DNA of 64,000 nt from Azospirillum sp. TSH58. GTDB lineage: Bacteria; Pseudomonadota; Alphaproteobacteria; Azospirillales; Azospirillaceae. The notes below the pieces were generated by a model. It was not told the DNA's origin. It saw only the letters and a program-made list of their open reading frames with translations, and did not search any database. The stretch covers positions 1,750,001 through 1,814,000 of the forward strand of contig NZ_CP022364.1 in the NCBI RefSeq assembly GCF_003119115.1. The letters are read 5' to 3'. The position numbers and the translations under genes are program-made. Within the stretch, counting starts at the first letter, position 1. Each line of letters begins with the position of its first letter. Below are positions 46,911 to 56,288 of the stretch, piece by piece.

Positions 46911-47028
46911 CCCCTCTCCCCCCTGGGGAGAGGGTCAGGGTGAGGGGCGCGCGCTTGTGCCGGACCTCCCGCCACGCGCACCCCCCTCACCGGCCCTCCG
47001 GGCCACCCTCTCCCCAGGGGGAAGAGGA
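46911..47028. repeat. Palindromic intergenic repeat of a second type
   Basis: CCCCTCTCCCCCCTGGGGAGAGGG-type sequence followed by TCAGGGTGAGGGG on the left is mirrored by CCCCCTCACCGGCCCTCCGGGCCACCCTCTCCCCAGGGGG on the right. The core differs from copies 1-5 but the overall plan (a stem of two blocks with a variable centre) is the same. It lies 7 bases before the M48 protease start codon on the minus strand. Confidence 0.75.
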
Positions 47029-47167
47029 TTGGATCGGCCGGTTGCCTTGGCGGAGACAGGGAGGACGGCTTGCGTTCGGGCGTCGGTTCGGGCGTCATGA
47101 GTCGTCATATCGGAAGGGGGCTCGCAGAGATCAAACTCCCCATCCGCTCCGCCTGTTCCACCGCTCC

Positions 47168-48022
47168 ATGCCCACACCCGCCATGCCGCGCCGCATTCCT
47201 TCGCTGATGCTGTCCGCCCTGCTGCTGATGGCGAACACCGCCGGGCCGCCGGAGCTGCGCGTCGCCGCGGTGACCGACGGCGCGACTCTGCTGCTGGAGG
47301 ACGGGCGCAGCCTGCGTCTGGCCGGCATCGAGCCCGCCGCACCACCCATGGGGGCGGAGCCGGGCGATCCCTGGCCTCTGGCCGAGGCGGCGCGGCAGGC
47401 GCTGGCGGAGCTGGCCGTCGGGCAGCGCCTGACGGTGCGGGGGGAGGCGCGAACCGACCGGCACGGGCGGCTGCTGGCCCAGCTGGTGCGCGGCGACGGG
47501 CTGTGGCTCCAGGGGGAACTGCTGACGCGCGGCCTCGCCCGCGTGCACACCCGGCCCGACGCCCGCGCCCTGGCCGGCGAGATGCTGGCGGCGGAGGCCG
47601 GGGCGCGGGCGGCCGGGCGCGGCATCTGGCGGACCCGCGCCTACGCCGTGCGACCCGCCGACCCGGACGCGCTGCGCCGGGACCGCGACAGCTTCCAGAT
47701 CGTCGAGGGGCGGGTGCTGCGGGTGAGCAAGGCGGGCGGCGACGCCTATCTGGATTTCGGCGAGGACTGGCGGACCGACGTCACGGTGCACATCGGGCGC
47801 ACCGCGTTGCGCGCGTTCGTGGCCGCCGGCATCGACCCGCTGTCCTACGAGGGGCGGGTCGTCCGGGTGCGCGGCTGGGTGGGCCTGCGCGCCGGCCCGC
47901 TGATCGAGGCGACCCATCCCGAACAGATCGAGCGGCTGGACGGGGCGGCATCGCCCGCCCGCGCCGCACGAGACAATTCGTCCCCGCCGCCGGAGCCTTC
48001 CGACGACGAGGACGAGGAGTGA
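47168..48022 (+). CDS. Secreted thermonuclease-like (SNase/OB-fold) protein
   Basis: A 284-residue protein with a signal peptide or membrane anchor (SLMLSALLLMANTAG). Residues 30-150 resemble a staphylococcal-nuclease domain (VTDGATLLLEDGRSLRLAGIEP, ARTDRHGRLLAQLV, LLTRGLARVHTRPD), but the catalytic D/E after RLAGI is in a changed context (EPAAPP). A second OB-like part (GRVLRVSKAGGDAYLDFGEDW, to about 255) follows, then a proline/aspartate-rich end. Nuclease activity is uncertain. The start is ATG 47168, with ATG 47183 as an alternative; neither has a strong ribosome site. Confidence 0.75.
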   Translation: MPTPAMPRRIPSLMLSALLLMANTAGPPELRVAAVTDGATLLLEDGRSLRLAGIEPAAPPMGAEPGDPWPLAEAARQALAELAVGQRLTVRGEARTDRHGRLLAQLVRGDGLWLQGELLTRGLARVHTRPDARALAGEMLAAEAGARAAGRGIWRTRAYAVRPADPDALRRDRDSFQIVEGRVLRVSKAGGDAYLDFGEDWRTDVTVHIGRTALRAFVAAGIDPLSYEGRVVRVRGWVGLRAGPLIEATHPEQIERLDGAASPARAARDNSSPPPEPSDDEDEE

Positions 48023-48153
48023 GCCAGTGGCGGAGGCCGGGCCGGCGCCCTACACTCGCTTGAAGGACCGGCATCGGGAATGATTGGGCCGGATTCCTTG
48101 GATCGGCTACTCTGGGGGCCGCAAGACCCGGCCCGGACTGACAGGACCTCTTC

Positions 48154-49104
48154 ATGCCCCGCAGCGAGCTTTTCCCGCCCATCGACCCCTACCAGACCGG
48201 CTTCCTGCCCGTGGACGAGATCCACACCCTTTATTGGGAGCAGTCGGGCAACCCGCGCGGCGTGCCGGTGCTGTTCCTGCATGGCGGGCCGGGGGCGGGC
48301 GCCTCGCCGACGCACCGGCGCTTCTTCGATCCCGGCCATTACCGCATCGTCGTGATGGACCAGCGCGGGGCGGGCCGCTCCACCCCGCTGGGCGAGGTCC
48401 GGCGCAACACGACCGAGCTGCTGGTGGAGGACGCCGAACGGCTGCGCCGCCATCTCGGGATCGAGCGCTGGCTGCTGTTCGGCGGAAGCTGGGGATCGAC
48501 GCTGGCGCTGGCCTACGGACAGACCCACCCGGAACGCTGCCTGGGGCTGATCCTGCGCGGCATCTTCCTGATGCGCAAAGCGGAGATCGACTGGTTCCTC
48601 TACTCCATGCGCACGATCTTCCCGGAGGCCTGGGCCACCTTCGCCGCCCACATCCCGCAGGAGGAGCGCGGCGACCTGCTGGAAGCCTACTGGCGGCGGC
48701 TCAACGCGCCGGACGCGGCGACCCGCATGGCGGCGGCGCGGGTGTGGAGCATGTATGAGGGTTCCTGCTCCTCGCTGCTGCCCTCGCCGGAGCTGATCGC
48801 GACGAGCGCGGAGGACACCCACGCGCTGGGCCTCGCCCGCATCGAGGCGCACTACTTCCGCTCCAACCGCTTCACCCCGGAGGACAGGCTGCTGCGCGAC
48901 GTGCACCGCATCCGGCACCTGCCGGGGGCGATCGTCCAGGGCCGCTACGACATCGTGTGCCCGATCGCCAGCGCCGACGAGCTGCGCCGCGCCTGGCCGG
49001 AAGCCGATTACCGCGTGGTGCCCGACGCCGGCCATTCCGCCATGGAACCGGGCATCCGCGCCGCCCTGGTCCAGGCGACGGAGCGCTTCAAGGAATACCG
49101 GTAG
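48154..49104 (+). CDS. pip: Proline iminopeptidase
   Basis: A 316-residue alpha/beta hydrolase that removes N-terminal proline from peptides. Family motifs: HGGPGAGASPTHRRFFDP (oxyanion region), MDQRGAGRSTP, nucleophile Ser in FGGSWGSTLALAYGQTHP, acid Asp in QGRYDIVCP and His in DAGHSAMEP. Length and motifs fit peptidase family S33. It is probably cytoplasmic. The stop codon lies inside a 14-bp tandem repeat. Confidence 0.94.
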   Translation: MPRSELFPPIDPYQTGFLPVDEIHTLYWEQSGNPRGVPVLFLHGGPGAGASPTHRRFFDPGHYRIVVMDQRGAGRSTPLGEVRRNTTELLVEDAERLRRHLGIERWLLFGGSWGSTLALAYGQTHPERCLGLILRGIFLMRKAEIDWFLYSMRTIFPEAWATFAAHIPQEERGDLLEAYWRRLNAPDAATRMAAARVWSMYEGSCSSLLPSPELIATSAEDTHALGLARIEAHYFRSNRFTPEDRLLRDVHRIRHLPGAIVQGRYDIVCPIASADELRRAWPEADYRVVPDAGHSAMEPGIRAALVQATERFKEYR

Positions 49105-49137
49105 GGGAGTACCGGTAGGGGAGTACCGGTAGGGGAG
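49096..49137. repeat. Three perfect 14-bp tandem repeats at the end of pip
   Basis: Three identical units of TACCGGTAGGGGAG lie head to tail. The first contains the last codons and the stop codon (TAG) of pip, so every unit carries an in-frame or shifted TAG. The repeat looks like a recent slippage product. Confidence 0.9.
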
Positions 49138-49301
49138 AGGCGGCCGCGCCGGGCCGCCTCATACCTCTCCCGCGATCGCTCCCCCTTGCGTTGCGGCGTG
49201 GCCGCGCGTATAACCCTGCGCTCCAACGGGCGGCGAGGCCGGGTCCGAGACCCAGGGCATGCCCAACCGTCAGTCGGGAACATCCAACGCAAGGATTGAA
49301 A

Positions 49302-49502
49302 ATGCCCAAGCTGAAGACGAAGAGCGGCGCCAAGAAGCGCTTCAAGGTGACCGCGTCCGGTAAGGTGCGCGCCCAGGCGGCCTTCAAGCGCCACTGCCTG
49401 GAGCAGAAGAGCCCGAAGATGAAGCGCAACGCGCGCGGCATGATGACCCTGGCCGAGCCGGACCAGAAGATCGTGCTGAAGAACTGGCTGCGCAACGCTT
49501 GA
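49302..49502 (+). CDS. rpmI: 50S ribosomal protein L35
   Basis: A 66-residue basic protein with the family start [21 protein letters not shown] and the [10 protein letters not shown] segment. ATG 49302 follows AAGGA. It lies 21 bases before rplT. infC, usually upstream, is not in this window; the 164 bases before rpmI hold no other gene and should contain its promoter. Confidence 0.97.
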   Translation: MPKLKTKSGAKKRFKVTASGKVRAQAAFKRHCLEQKSPKMKRNARGMMTLAEPDQKIVLKNWLRNA

Positions 49503-49523
49503 TATCGTAAGGGAATCTGAACC

Positions 49524-49895
49524 ATGGCTCGTGTTAAGCGCGGCGTCACCACGCACGCCCGTCACCGCAAGATCCTGAAGCTCGCCAAGGGCTACCGGGG
49601 TCGCAACTCCAAGAACTTCCGCATCGCGATTGAGAAGGTCGAAAAGGCCCTTCAATACGCGTATCGCGACCGCCGCAACAAGAAGCGCGATTTCCGCGGC
49701 CTGTGGATCCAGCGCATCAACGCCGGTGTGCGCCAGTACGGCCTGACCTACTCGCGCTTCATCAACGGCATCAAGCTGGCCGGCATCGAGATCGACCGCA
49801 AGGTCCTGTCGGATCTGGCCGCCCGTGAGCCGGAGGCCTTCAAGGCCATCGTCGATCAGGCCCAGGCCGCTCTCGCCTCCAAGGCCGCCGCCTAA
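49524..49895 (+). CDS. rplT: 50S ribosomal protein L20
   Basis: A 123-residue ribosomal protein: [26 protein letters not shown] at the N-terminus (rRNA-binding), [25 protein letters not shown] in the globular part. In several bacteria L20 represses its own operon; a binding site was not identified here. It is followed by a good terminator and then pheST. Confidence 0.97.
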   Translation: MARVKRGVTTHARHRKILKLAKGYRGRNSKNFRIAIEKVEKALQYAYRDRRNKKRDFRGLWIQRINAGVRQYGLTYSRFINGIKLAGIEIDRKVLSDLAAREPEAFKAIVDQAQAALASKAAA

Positions 49896-49944
49896 AGGGT
49901 TCGCCGCGAAAGCGGAAACCCCGGTCCGGCGCCGGACACGAAAG

Positions 49945-49983
49945 AAGGGAGCCGTGCCTCTGGGCCGGCTCCCTTTTTCTTTA
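49945..49983 (+). terminator. Rho-independent terminator after rplT
   Basis: AAGGGAGCCG (49945-49954) pairs with CGGCTCCCTT (49966-49975), followed by TTTCTTT. It lies 50 bases after the rplT stop and 35 before pheS, so read-through here could set pheST expression. Confidence 0.85.
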
Positions 49984-50017
49984 CGCTCGCACTTCCTTAT
50001 GGCTCGCGGGAAATGAC

Positions 50018-51085
50018 ATGCTCGATGCGCTGAAAGACGAACTCCTGTCGCAGGTCAACGCCGCTGGCGACCTCGCGGCCCTCGAAGAGGTGCGGGTCAC
50101 CGCGCTCGGCAAGAAGGGGCGCATCACCGGCTTCATGAAGGAGCTGGGCGGCCTGTCGCCCGACGAACGGCGCGAGCGCGGCCAGCAGCTCAACGCGCTG
50201 AAGGACGAGATCGCCGCGGCCATCGACGGCCGCAAGGCCGACCTCGCCCGCGCCCATCTGGAGGCCCGCCTCCAGGCCGAGCGCATCGACGTCACCCTGC
50301 CGGTCCGTCCGGAGACCGAGGGGCGCATCCACCCGATCAGCCAGACCATCGACGAGATGGTGGCGATCTTCGCCGAGATGGGCTTCAGCGTCGCCGAGGG
50401 GCCGGACGTCGAGGACGACTTCCACAACTTCACCGCCCTGAACTTCCCGCCGGGCCACCCCGCCCGCGACATGCACGACACCTTCTATCTGCCGGACGCC
50501 GGGGACAAGAAGATGCTGCTGCGCACCCACACCAGCCCGGTGCAGGTCCGCACCATGCTGAACAAGAAGCCGCCGATCCGCATCATCGCGCCGGGCCGCA
50601 CCTACCGGTCCGACTACGACATGACCCACACCCCGATGTTCCACCAGATCGAGGGGCTGGTCATCGACGAGGCGACCCACATGGGGCACCTGAAGGGCTG
50701 CCTGATCGAGTTCTGCCGCGCCTTCTTCGACGTGGACGACCTGCCGCTGCGCTTCCGCCCCAGCTTCTTCCCCTTCACCGAACCGTCGGCGGAGGTGGAC
50801 ATCGGCTGCTCCCGCAAGGGCGGCGAGCTGAAGCTCGGCAACTACGGCGACTGGCTGGAGATCCTGGGCTGCGGCATGGTGCACCCCAACGTGCTGGAGG
50901 CCTGCGGCATCGACAGCACCAGGTACCAGGGCTTCGCCTTCGGCATGGGGATCGAGCGCGTGGCGATGCTGAAATACGGCATCCCCGACCTGCGCACCTT
51001 CTTCGAAGCCGACCTCCGCTGGCTGAAGCATTACGGCTTCGTGCCGCTCGACGTTCCCAGCATGGCCCAGGGCCTGACGCGCTAA
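50018..51085 (+). CDS. pheS: Phenylalanine-tRNA ligase alpha subunit
   Basis: A 355-residue class II aminoacyl-tRNA synthetase subunit. The N-terminal 90 residues form the tRNA-binding coiled coil; the catalytic domain carries motif 1 ([23 protein letters not shown]), motif 2 ([21 protein letters not shown]) and motif 3 ([17 protein letters not shown]). With PheT it forms the alpha2-beta2 enzyme. ATG 50018 has only a weak ribosome site (GCGGGAAATG). pheT starts 13 bases after its end. Confidence 0.97.
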   Translation: MLDALKDELLSQVNAAGDLAALEEVRVTALGKKGRITGFMKELGGLSPDERRERGQQLNALKDEIAAAIDGRKADLARAHLEARLQAERIDVTLPVRPETEGRIHPISQTIDEMVAIFAEMGFSVAEGPDVEDDFHNFTALNFPPGHPARDMHDTFYLPDAGDKKMLLRTHTSPVQVRTMLNKKPPIRIIAPGRTYRSDYDMTHTPMFHQIEGLVIDEATHMGHLKGCLIEFCRAFFDVDDLPLRFRPSFFPFTEPSAEVDIGCSRKGGELKLGNYGDWLEILGCGMVHPNVLEACGIDSTRYQGFAFGMGIERVAMLKYGIPDLRTFFEADLRWLKHYGFVPLDVPSMAQGLTR

Positions 51086-51098
51086 AGGAGCCGGACCC

Positions 51099-53495
51099 AT
51101 GAAGTTCACGCTGTCCTGGCTGAAGGACCATCTGGAGACCGACGCCACGCTCGACCAGATCGTGGAGAAGCTGACCGCCCTCGGCCTGGAGGTCGAAGGG
51201 GTGGAGGACCGCTCGAAGGAGCTGAAGCCCTTCCGCGTCGCCCACGTCGTCTCCGCCGAGAAGCACCCGGACGCCGACAAGCTGCGCGTCCTGGTCGTCG
51301 ACACCGGCACCGAGAAGCTCCAGGTCGTCTGCGGCGCGCCCAACGCGCGGGCCGGCCTGAAGGGCGTCTTCGCGCCGGAGGGGGCCTACATCCCCGGCTC
51401 CGACATCACGCTGAAGAAGGGCGTCATCCGCGGCGTCGAGTCGAACGGCATGATGTGCTCCGAGCGCGAGCTGAAGCTGTCGGAGGAGCACAACGGCATC
51501 ATCGAGCTGCCCGAGGACGCGCCGGTCGGCGTCGCCTACGCCGAGTATGCGGGGCTGGGCGACCCGGTCATCGACATCAGCCTGACGCCCGACCGCGCCG
51601 ATTGCGCCGGGGTGCGCGGCATCGCCCGCGACCTCGCCGCCGCCGGTCTCGGCACGCTGAAGCCGCTGGCCGCCGAGCCGGTCAAGGGCGCCTTCGCCAG
51701 CCCGTTCGGCGTGACCATCGAGGCGCCCGACGCCTGCCCGATGTATGTCGGCCGCTATTTCCGCGGCGTGAAGAACGGCCCGTCGCCCAAGTGGCTGCAC
51801 GACAAGCTGGTCGCCATCGGCCTGCGCCCGATCTCCGCGCTGGTGGACATCACCAACTTCATCACCTTCGACCTGTCGCGCCCGCTGCACGCCTTCGACG
51901 CCGACAAGGTCAAGGGCGGCATCGTCGTCCGCATGGCCCGCGAGGGCGAGACGCTGGCGGCGCTGAACGGCAAGGAATACACGCTCGACCCGAGCATGAC
52001 GGTCATCGCCGACCATGAACGGGCCGAGGCGCTGGGCGGCATCATCGGCGGCGAGGCATCGGGCTGCACCGAGACGACGGTCAACGTCTTCCTGGAGGCG
52101 GCGATCTTCGACACCGTGCGCACGGCGCAGACGGGCCGCAAGCTCGGCATCGAGTCGGACGCCCGCTACCGGCTGGAGCGCGGCGTCGATCCGGCGGCGG
52201 TCGTGTCGGGGATGGAGCGGGCCACCCGCCTGATCCTGGAGATCTGCGGCGGCGAGGCCTCCGACCTCGTGATCGCCGGCGAGGAGCCGCAGTGGCGCCG
52301 CACCCTGACGCTGCGTCCGGGCCGCGTCGCCGCCCTGGGCGGCGTCAACGTGCCGCGCGACGAGCAGACCCGCATCCTGATCGACCTCGGCTGCGAGATC
52401 GTCGGCGAGGAGGTGGACGGCACGCTGCGCGTCGTCCCCCCCTCCTGGCGCGCCGACATCCACGGCGAGGCCGATCTGGTCGAGGAGGTGCTGCGCATCC
52501 ACGGCTTCGACGCCATCCCGGCCACCCCGCTGCCGCGCGACAGCGTGCTGACCCGCCCGGCCCTGACCACCAAGCAGCGCCGCGTCGGGCTGACCAAGCG
52601 CACGCTGGCCGTCCGCGGCCTGTCGGAGGCCGTCACCTGGTCCTTCATGGCCGGTCCGGTGGCCGAGCTGTTCGGCGGCGTCGGCGAGGGGCTGACGCTG
52701 GTCAACCCGATCAGCGCCGACCTGGACGTGATGCGCCCGTCGATCCTCGGCAACCTGATCCAGGCCGCCGGGCGCAACGCCGACCGCGGCTACGCCGACG
52801 TCGGCCTGTTCGAGGTCGGCCCGGCCTTCCGCAAGCCGTCGCCGGACGGGCAGGACATCGTGGCCGCCGGCATCCGCGCCGGCAACGCCGTGCCGCGCCA
52901 TTGGGCGGAGAAGGCCCGCGGCGTCGACGCCTATGACGCCAAGGCCGATGCGCTGGCCGTGCTGGAGGCCGCCGGCGCGCCGGTGACCAACCTGCAGGTC
53001 ACCACCGACGCGCCGGGCTGGTACCATCCGGGCCGCTCGGGCGTGCTGCGCCTCGGCCCGACGGTGATGGCCCGCTTCGGCGAGATCCACCCGACCGTTC
53101 TCGGCACGCTGGGCGTGAAGGGGCCGGTGGTCGGCTTCGAGGTGTTCCTCGACGCCATCCCGCTGCCCAAGAAGAAGGGCGGCACGGCGCGTCCGCTGGT
53201 CCAGCTCTCGCCCTTCCAGCCGCTGGAGCGTGACTTCGCCTTCGTCGTCGGCAAGGACGTGGAGGCCGACAAGCTGATCCGCGCCGCCAAGGGCGCCGAC
53301 AAGGCGCTGGTCAAGGACGTGACCGTCTTCGACGTCTACCAGGGCGCGAACCTGGAGGAGGGCAAGAAGTCCGTCGCCCTCTCCGTCACGCTCCAGCCGA
53401 CCGAGCGGACCCTGACCGAGCCGGAGATCGAGGCCATCGGCCAGAAGATCGTCGCCGCGGTCGCCAAGGCCACGGGCGGCAGCCTGCGCAGCTGA
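51099..53495 (+). CDS. pheT: Phenylalanine-tRNA ligase beta subunit
   Basis: A 798-residue subunit. In order: tRNA-binding EMAP-like domain (about 39-150; KLRVLVVDTG, VCGAPNARAGL), B3/B4 editing domain (about 210-380), B5 domain (about 400-475), the class II-like core without catalytic motifs (to about 690) and the C-terminal ferredoxin-like anticodon-binding domain (SPFQPLERDFAFVV, LEEGKKSVALSVTLQPTERTLTE). The editing domain removes wrongly attached tyrosine. ATG 51099 follows AAGGAG. A terminator lies 60 bases after the stop. Confidence 0.97.
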   Translation: MKFTLSWLKDHLETDATLDQIVEKLTALGLEVEGVEDRSKELKPFRVAHVVSAEKHPDADKLRVLVVDTGTEKLQVVCGAPNARAGLKGVFAPEGAYIPGSDITLKKGVIRGVESNGMMCSERELKLSEEHNGIIELPEDAPVGVAYAEYAGLGDPVIDISLTPDRADCAGVRGIARDLAAAGLGTLKPLAAEPVKGAFASPFGVTIEAPDACPMYVGRYFRGVKNGPSPKWLHDKLVAIGLRPISALVDITNFITFDLSRPLHAFDADKVKGGIVVRMAREGETLAALNGKEYTLDPSMTVIADHERAEALGGIIGGEASGCTETTVNVFLEAAIFDTVRTAQTGRKLGIESDARYRLERGVDPAAVVSGMERATRLILEICGGEASDLVIAGEEPQWRRTLTLRPGRVAALGGVNVPRDEQTRILIDLGCEIVGEEVDGTLRVVPPSWRADIHGEADLVEEVLRIHGFDAIPATPLPRDSVLTRPALTTKQRRVGLTKRTLAVRGLSEAVTWSFMAGPVAELFGGVGEGLTLVNPISADLDVMRPSILGNLIQAAGRNADRGYADVGLFEVGPAFRKPSPDGQDIVAAGIRAGNAVPRHWAEKARGVDAYDAKADALAVLEAAGAPVTNLQVTTDAPGWYHPGRSGVLRLGPTVMARFGEIHPTVLGTLGVKGPVVGFEVFLDAIPLPKKKGGTARPLVQLSPFQPLERDFAFVVGKDVEADKLIRAAKGADKALVKDVTVFDVYQGANLEEGKKSVALSVTLQPTERTLTEPEIEAIGQKIVAAVAKATGGSLRS

Positions 53496-53555
53496 CGTCG
53501 GCGCATCCAAAGGCTGCGGATCCGGAAAAGGATTCAATTTCGTAAGACAAAGTTC

Positions 53556-53590
53556 GGGCCTCCGCCGCAAGGCGGGGGCCCTTTGTTTTT
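53556..53590 (+). terminator. Rho-independent terminator after pheT
   Basis: GGGCCTCCGCC (53556-53566) pairs with GGCGGGGGCCC (53571-53581) with one T-G wobble and a GCAA tetraloop, followed by TTTGTTTTT. The outer ACAAAG/CTTTGT can extend the stem. Confidence 0.9.
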
Positions 53591-54007
53591 CGATGTCCAG
53601 ATGGAACGGCTTCCGATCTGGACAGTTCAAAGGATTGTTCCGGCCCCGACATGTCTGGATTCGCGGGACACGCTGCGGCCCGTTGTTTGGAATGCAGCCC
53701 GGCATGGCATCCGAGCGTGCTTCATATGCGCTTTTTCAGAGTTGAATAGAGTTTGTCCATCAGATAAAGCGAATGAACATAGGTTTGCAAAGCATGCGTC
53801 CGTATTGACGCGATGTTGCGCATCGCGGTCTATAAATTTCAAAAATGGAATGTTTTCTTTCTGCGATACATGGCAGCGATTTCAAAAAGTTTGTTGCGCT
53901 GATATTTCGACTTTTTTAATATTTTTCATTCTTTTTTGAAGCGGACATGTTGGAAACGGCGCGGGGGTGCTCTGGCCCCGCCGCCCTCAGACCGGGTGAA
54001 GAATCCG
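53591..54007. other. AT-rich island without a recognised gene
   Basis: About 417 bases whose second half (about 53715-53945) is strikingly AT-rich, with T-runs and TATAAATTTC, unlike the rest of the window. One 118-codon frame (53583-53939) is open but its start overlaps the pheT terminator, its codon use is unlike neighbours and I do not believe it. A possible TTGACG (about 53804) and TATAAA (about 53830) are spaced too far apart for a good promoter. It may hold the promoter of the receiver gene, a small RNA or a remnant of foreign DNA. Confidence 0.6.
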
Positions 54008-54517
54008 ATGGTGAGCTTAACGAACGACGACGGCAAAACCGCTCCCGTCCTCGTCATGAACGGGGATGCCGGTGGTGGTCCGGCGGGCGGCGACGGCGCG
54101 TTCCGCGACGAGGCCGGTGACGGGGGGACGCCGGGAGAGGCCAGCCGGCTGGTCATCGTGGTGGACGACGACCGGTCGATCGTGGAAGGGCTGGCGCTGC
54201 TTCTGGAGGCTTGGGGGTACGACGTTCTGACCGCCCTGTCGCTGGACGAACTGGCGCAGCGGCTGCCCCAGGCGCCGGATCGTCCGGGGCTGGTCCTGGC
54301 CGATCACTTCCTCCCGGCGGGGGGCACGGGCGCCCAGGCGGTGGAGATGGTGCGCGCCCATGTCGGCGCCCCGGTGCCCGCCCTGATCCTGACCGGCGAC
54401 ACGATGCCGGAACGTCAGGCCGAAGCCGCCGCCCTGGGCTGCCGGCTGCTGCACAAGCCGGTGCAGATCGGTCCGCTGAAGGACATGGTCGACACGCTGA
54501 TGAGCGGCGCCGGCTGA
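54008..54517 (+). CDS. Single-domain response regulator
   Basis: A 169-residue protein: 45 residues of glycine/aspartate-rich leader, then a complete receiver (about 47-165) with the acidic pocket VVDDDRSIVE, phospho-acceptor Asp in VLADHFLPAGG, Thr in LILTGDT and Lys in LLHKPVQ. No output domain follows. I start at ATG 54008 (GGTGAAG upstream); a TTG at 53936 is less likely. It is convergent with an HD-GYP regulator 28 bases away. Such receivers often serve a hybrid kinase. Confidence 0.8.
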   Translation: MVSLTNDDGKTAPVLVMNGDAGGGPAGGDGAFRDEAGDGGTPGEASRLVIVVDDDRSIVEGLALLLEAWGYDVLTALSLDELAQRLPQAPDRPGLVLADHFLPAGGTGAQAVEMVRAHVGAPVPALILTGDTMPERQAEAAALGCRLLHKPVQIGPLKDMVDTLMSGAG

Positions 54518-54545
54518 TCCAGCGTCCGCCCCGAGGCCGCTGGCG

Positions 54546-56132
54546 TCACTCCCGACGCAGGCTGGCGGACACCGCCAGGAAGGCGTCCACCACCAGAGGA
54601 TCGAACCGGCTGCCCGACAGGCGCCGGATCTCGGCCACCGCCACGTCATGGTCCAGCGCCTTGCGGTAGGGGCGGTCCCGGGTCATGGCGTCGAAGCTGT
54701 CGGCCACCGCGACGATGCGGGCGCTCAGCGGGATGGCATCGCCCCGCAGGCGGTCGGGATAGCCGGTGCCGTCCCAGTTCTCATGATGCGACCGGGCGAT
54801 CTCCGCCCCCAGATGCAGATGGGTCCGTCCGTCGGAGCGCCGGCTGGCGCGGTCCAGAAGGTCCCAGCCCGTGGTGGTGTGGGCCTGCATGACGGCCCGC
54901 TCCTCCGGGGTCAGCGGTCCGGTCTTGCCGAGGATGGCGGGGTCCAGCGTGGCGTTGCCGACGTCGTGGAGGATGGCGGCCAGACCGACCGACTCCAGGA
55001 ACACCGTGTCGAGAACCGACGGATAGCGCCCCTCCTCGGCCAGCCGGCGGGCGATCCGGTCGGTCACCAGGGCGATGCGCGGGCCGCTTTCGGCCTCCAC
55101 GCTCGGATGACCGGCGCGCTCCGCCAGGTCGGCCATGGCGATGACCGTGTGCTCCTGGCTGCGCCGGAGCTGCTCGTACAGGTGCAGATTGTCGAAGCCG
55201 ACCGAGATCTTGCGGCAGAACACCTCGATCAGGTTGCGGTCGAGGTCCGACAGCGGCCGGTCGGAACTCAGATAGACCACATTCTCGCGGTCGTTCGGCG
55301 TGCGGATGTAGAGCGTGCAATGGTCCGCGGCGTAACGGTTGCTGCGCGACTCCAGACAGCGCTTCACCTCCGCCAGGACGGCGGGCTCGACATGGTTGGC
55401 CGCCGGCTCGTCGATCAGCGTCTCGAACCGGCCGGACCCGGCCAGCACATACAGCCCGTCCGCCGCGCCGCTGATGACCGGGCCGCGCTGCACGCACAGG
55501 ATGGCGTCCGGCCCGACGCCCAGGATGCCCGAAAGCTGCGTCAGCACGCCCGCGGCGAACAGCTTCATGGAGCGCGCCTGGAACAGCGACGACGACGCCT
55601 CGATGATCTTCTCCAGCCCGCGCCGGTTCATCTCGATCGCCATGATGTCCTCGTAGGAGCGCAGGGCGGCGACCGTGGTGGTGAACAGCTGCTGGGCGGT
55701 GAGCTGCGTCTTGGCCTTGTAGTCGTTGATGTCGTAGTCGAGGATCACCGCGCGCTCCGGCGCCTGGCCGGGCTGGCCGGTGCGCAGGATGATGCGGACG
55801 TGGCGGTTCTTCAGCTCCTCGCGGATGTGGTGGACGAGCTGCAGCCCGGCGTCGTCGGTCTCCATCACCACGTCCAGCAGGATGATGGCGATGTCCTCCT
55901 CCCGCTCCAGGATCGTCCGCGCCTCCGCGGCGGAATAGGCGGAGATGAACTGGGCGGAGCGGCCCTTGTAGGCGAAATCGGCCAGAACGAGCTTGGTGAT
56001 GGAGTGCACCTCCGGCTCGTCGTCCACGATCATCATCTTCCACCGGTTCCCGGTGGCCGGCGACCCGGTTTCGCCGTTGCCGTCGCCGTCCTGGTCGTCC
56101 AGAAAGAGGAACTCGTCGTCGGAGTCGGTCAT
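54546..56132 (-). CDS. Response regulator with DUF3369 and HD-GYP domains
   Basis: A 528-residue regulator: receiver (about 30-150; MMIVDDEPEV, Asp in AIILLDVVMETDD), DUF3369 (about 165-320, a sensor-like domain) and a C-terminal HD-GYP domain (about 335-525). The HD motif reads AILHDVGN (the consensus has HDIGK) and the second motif HHENWDGTGYPDRL is intact, so cyclic-di-GMP phosphodiesterase activity is plausible. I start at ATG 56132 (MTDSDDEF); the longer TTG start at 56168 adds a proline-rich stretch. Confidence 0.9.
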   Translation of the reverse strand: MTDSDDEFLFLDDQDGDGNGETGSPATGNRWKMMIVDDEPEVHSITKLVLADFAYKGRSAQFISAYSAAEARTILEREEDIAIILLDVVMETDDAGLQLVHHIREELKNRHVRIILRTGQPGQAPERAVILDYDINDYKAKTQLTAQQLFTTTVAALRSYEDIMAIEMNRRGLEKIIEASSSLFQARSMKLFAAGVLTQLSGILGVGPDAILCVQRGPVISGAADGLYVLAGSGRFETLIDEPAANHVEPAVLAEVKRCLESRSNRYAADHCTLYIRTPNDRENVVYLSSDRPLSDLDRNLIEVFCRKISVGFDNLHLYEQLRRSQEHTVIAMADLAERAGHPSVEAESGPRIALVTDRIARRLAEEGRYPSVLDTVFLESVGLAAILHDVGNATLDPAILGKTGPLTPEERAVMQAHTTTGWDLLDRASRRSDGRTHLHLGAEIARSHHENWDGTGYPDRLRGDAIPLSARIVAVADSFDAMTRDRPYRKALDHDVAVAEIRRLSGSRFDPLVVDAFLAVSASLRRE

Positions 56133-56288
56133 GGGCAGGGCCTGGGGCGGAGCGGGCGGGGGTAACAAAGATTAACACGGCACGGCCGTGCCCGCCTACC
56201 GCCACGATCGATGCATTTTCGACGAGAAAGCCCAACAATTTACAGAGATCGCCGGGGTCCTTCCGCTTGGCGGAAGGCGGTGCGGGGA

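Noticed and set aside
50775-53705. Open frame of 976 codons opposite pheT
   Set aside because: Same shadow effect; the translation is low-complexity and pheT on the plus strand is beyond doubt.
53583-53939. 118-codon frame in the AT-rich island
   Set aside because: Its start overlaps the pheT terminator, it has no ribosome site, codon use is unlike neighbours and no domain is visible.
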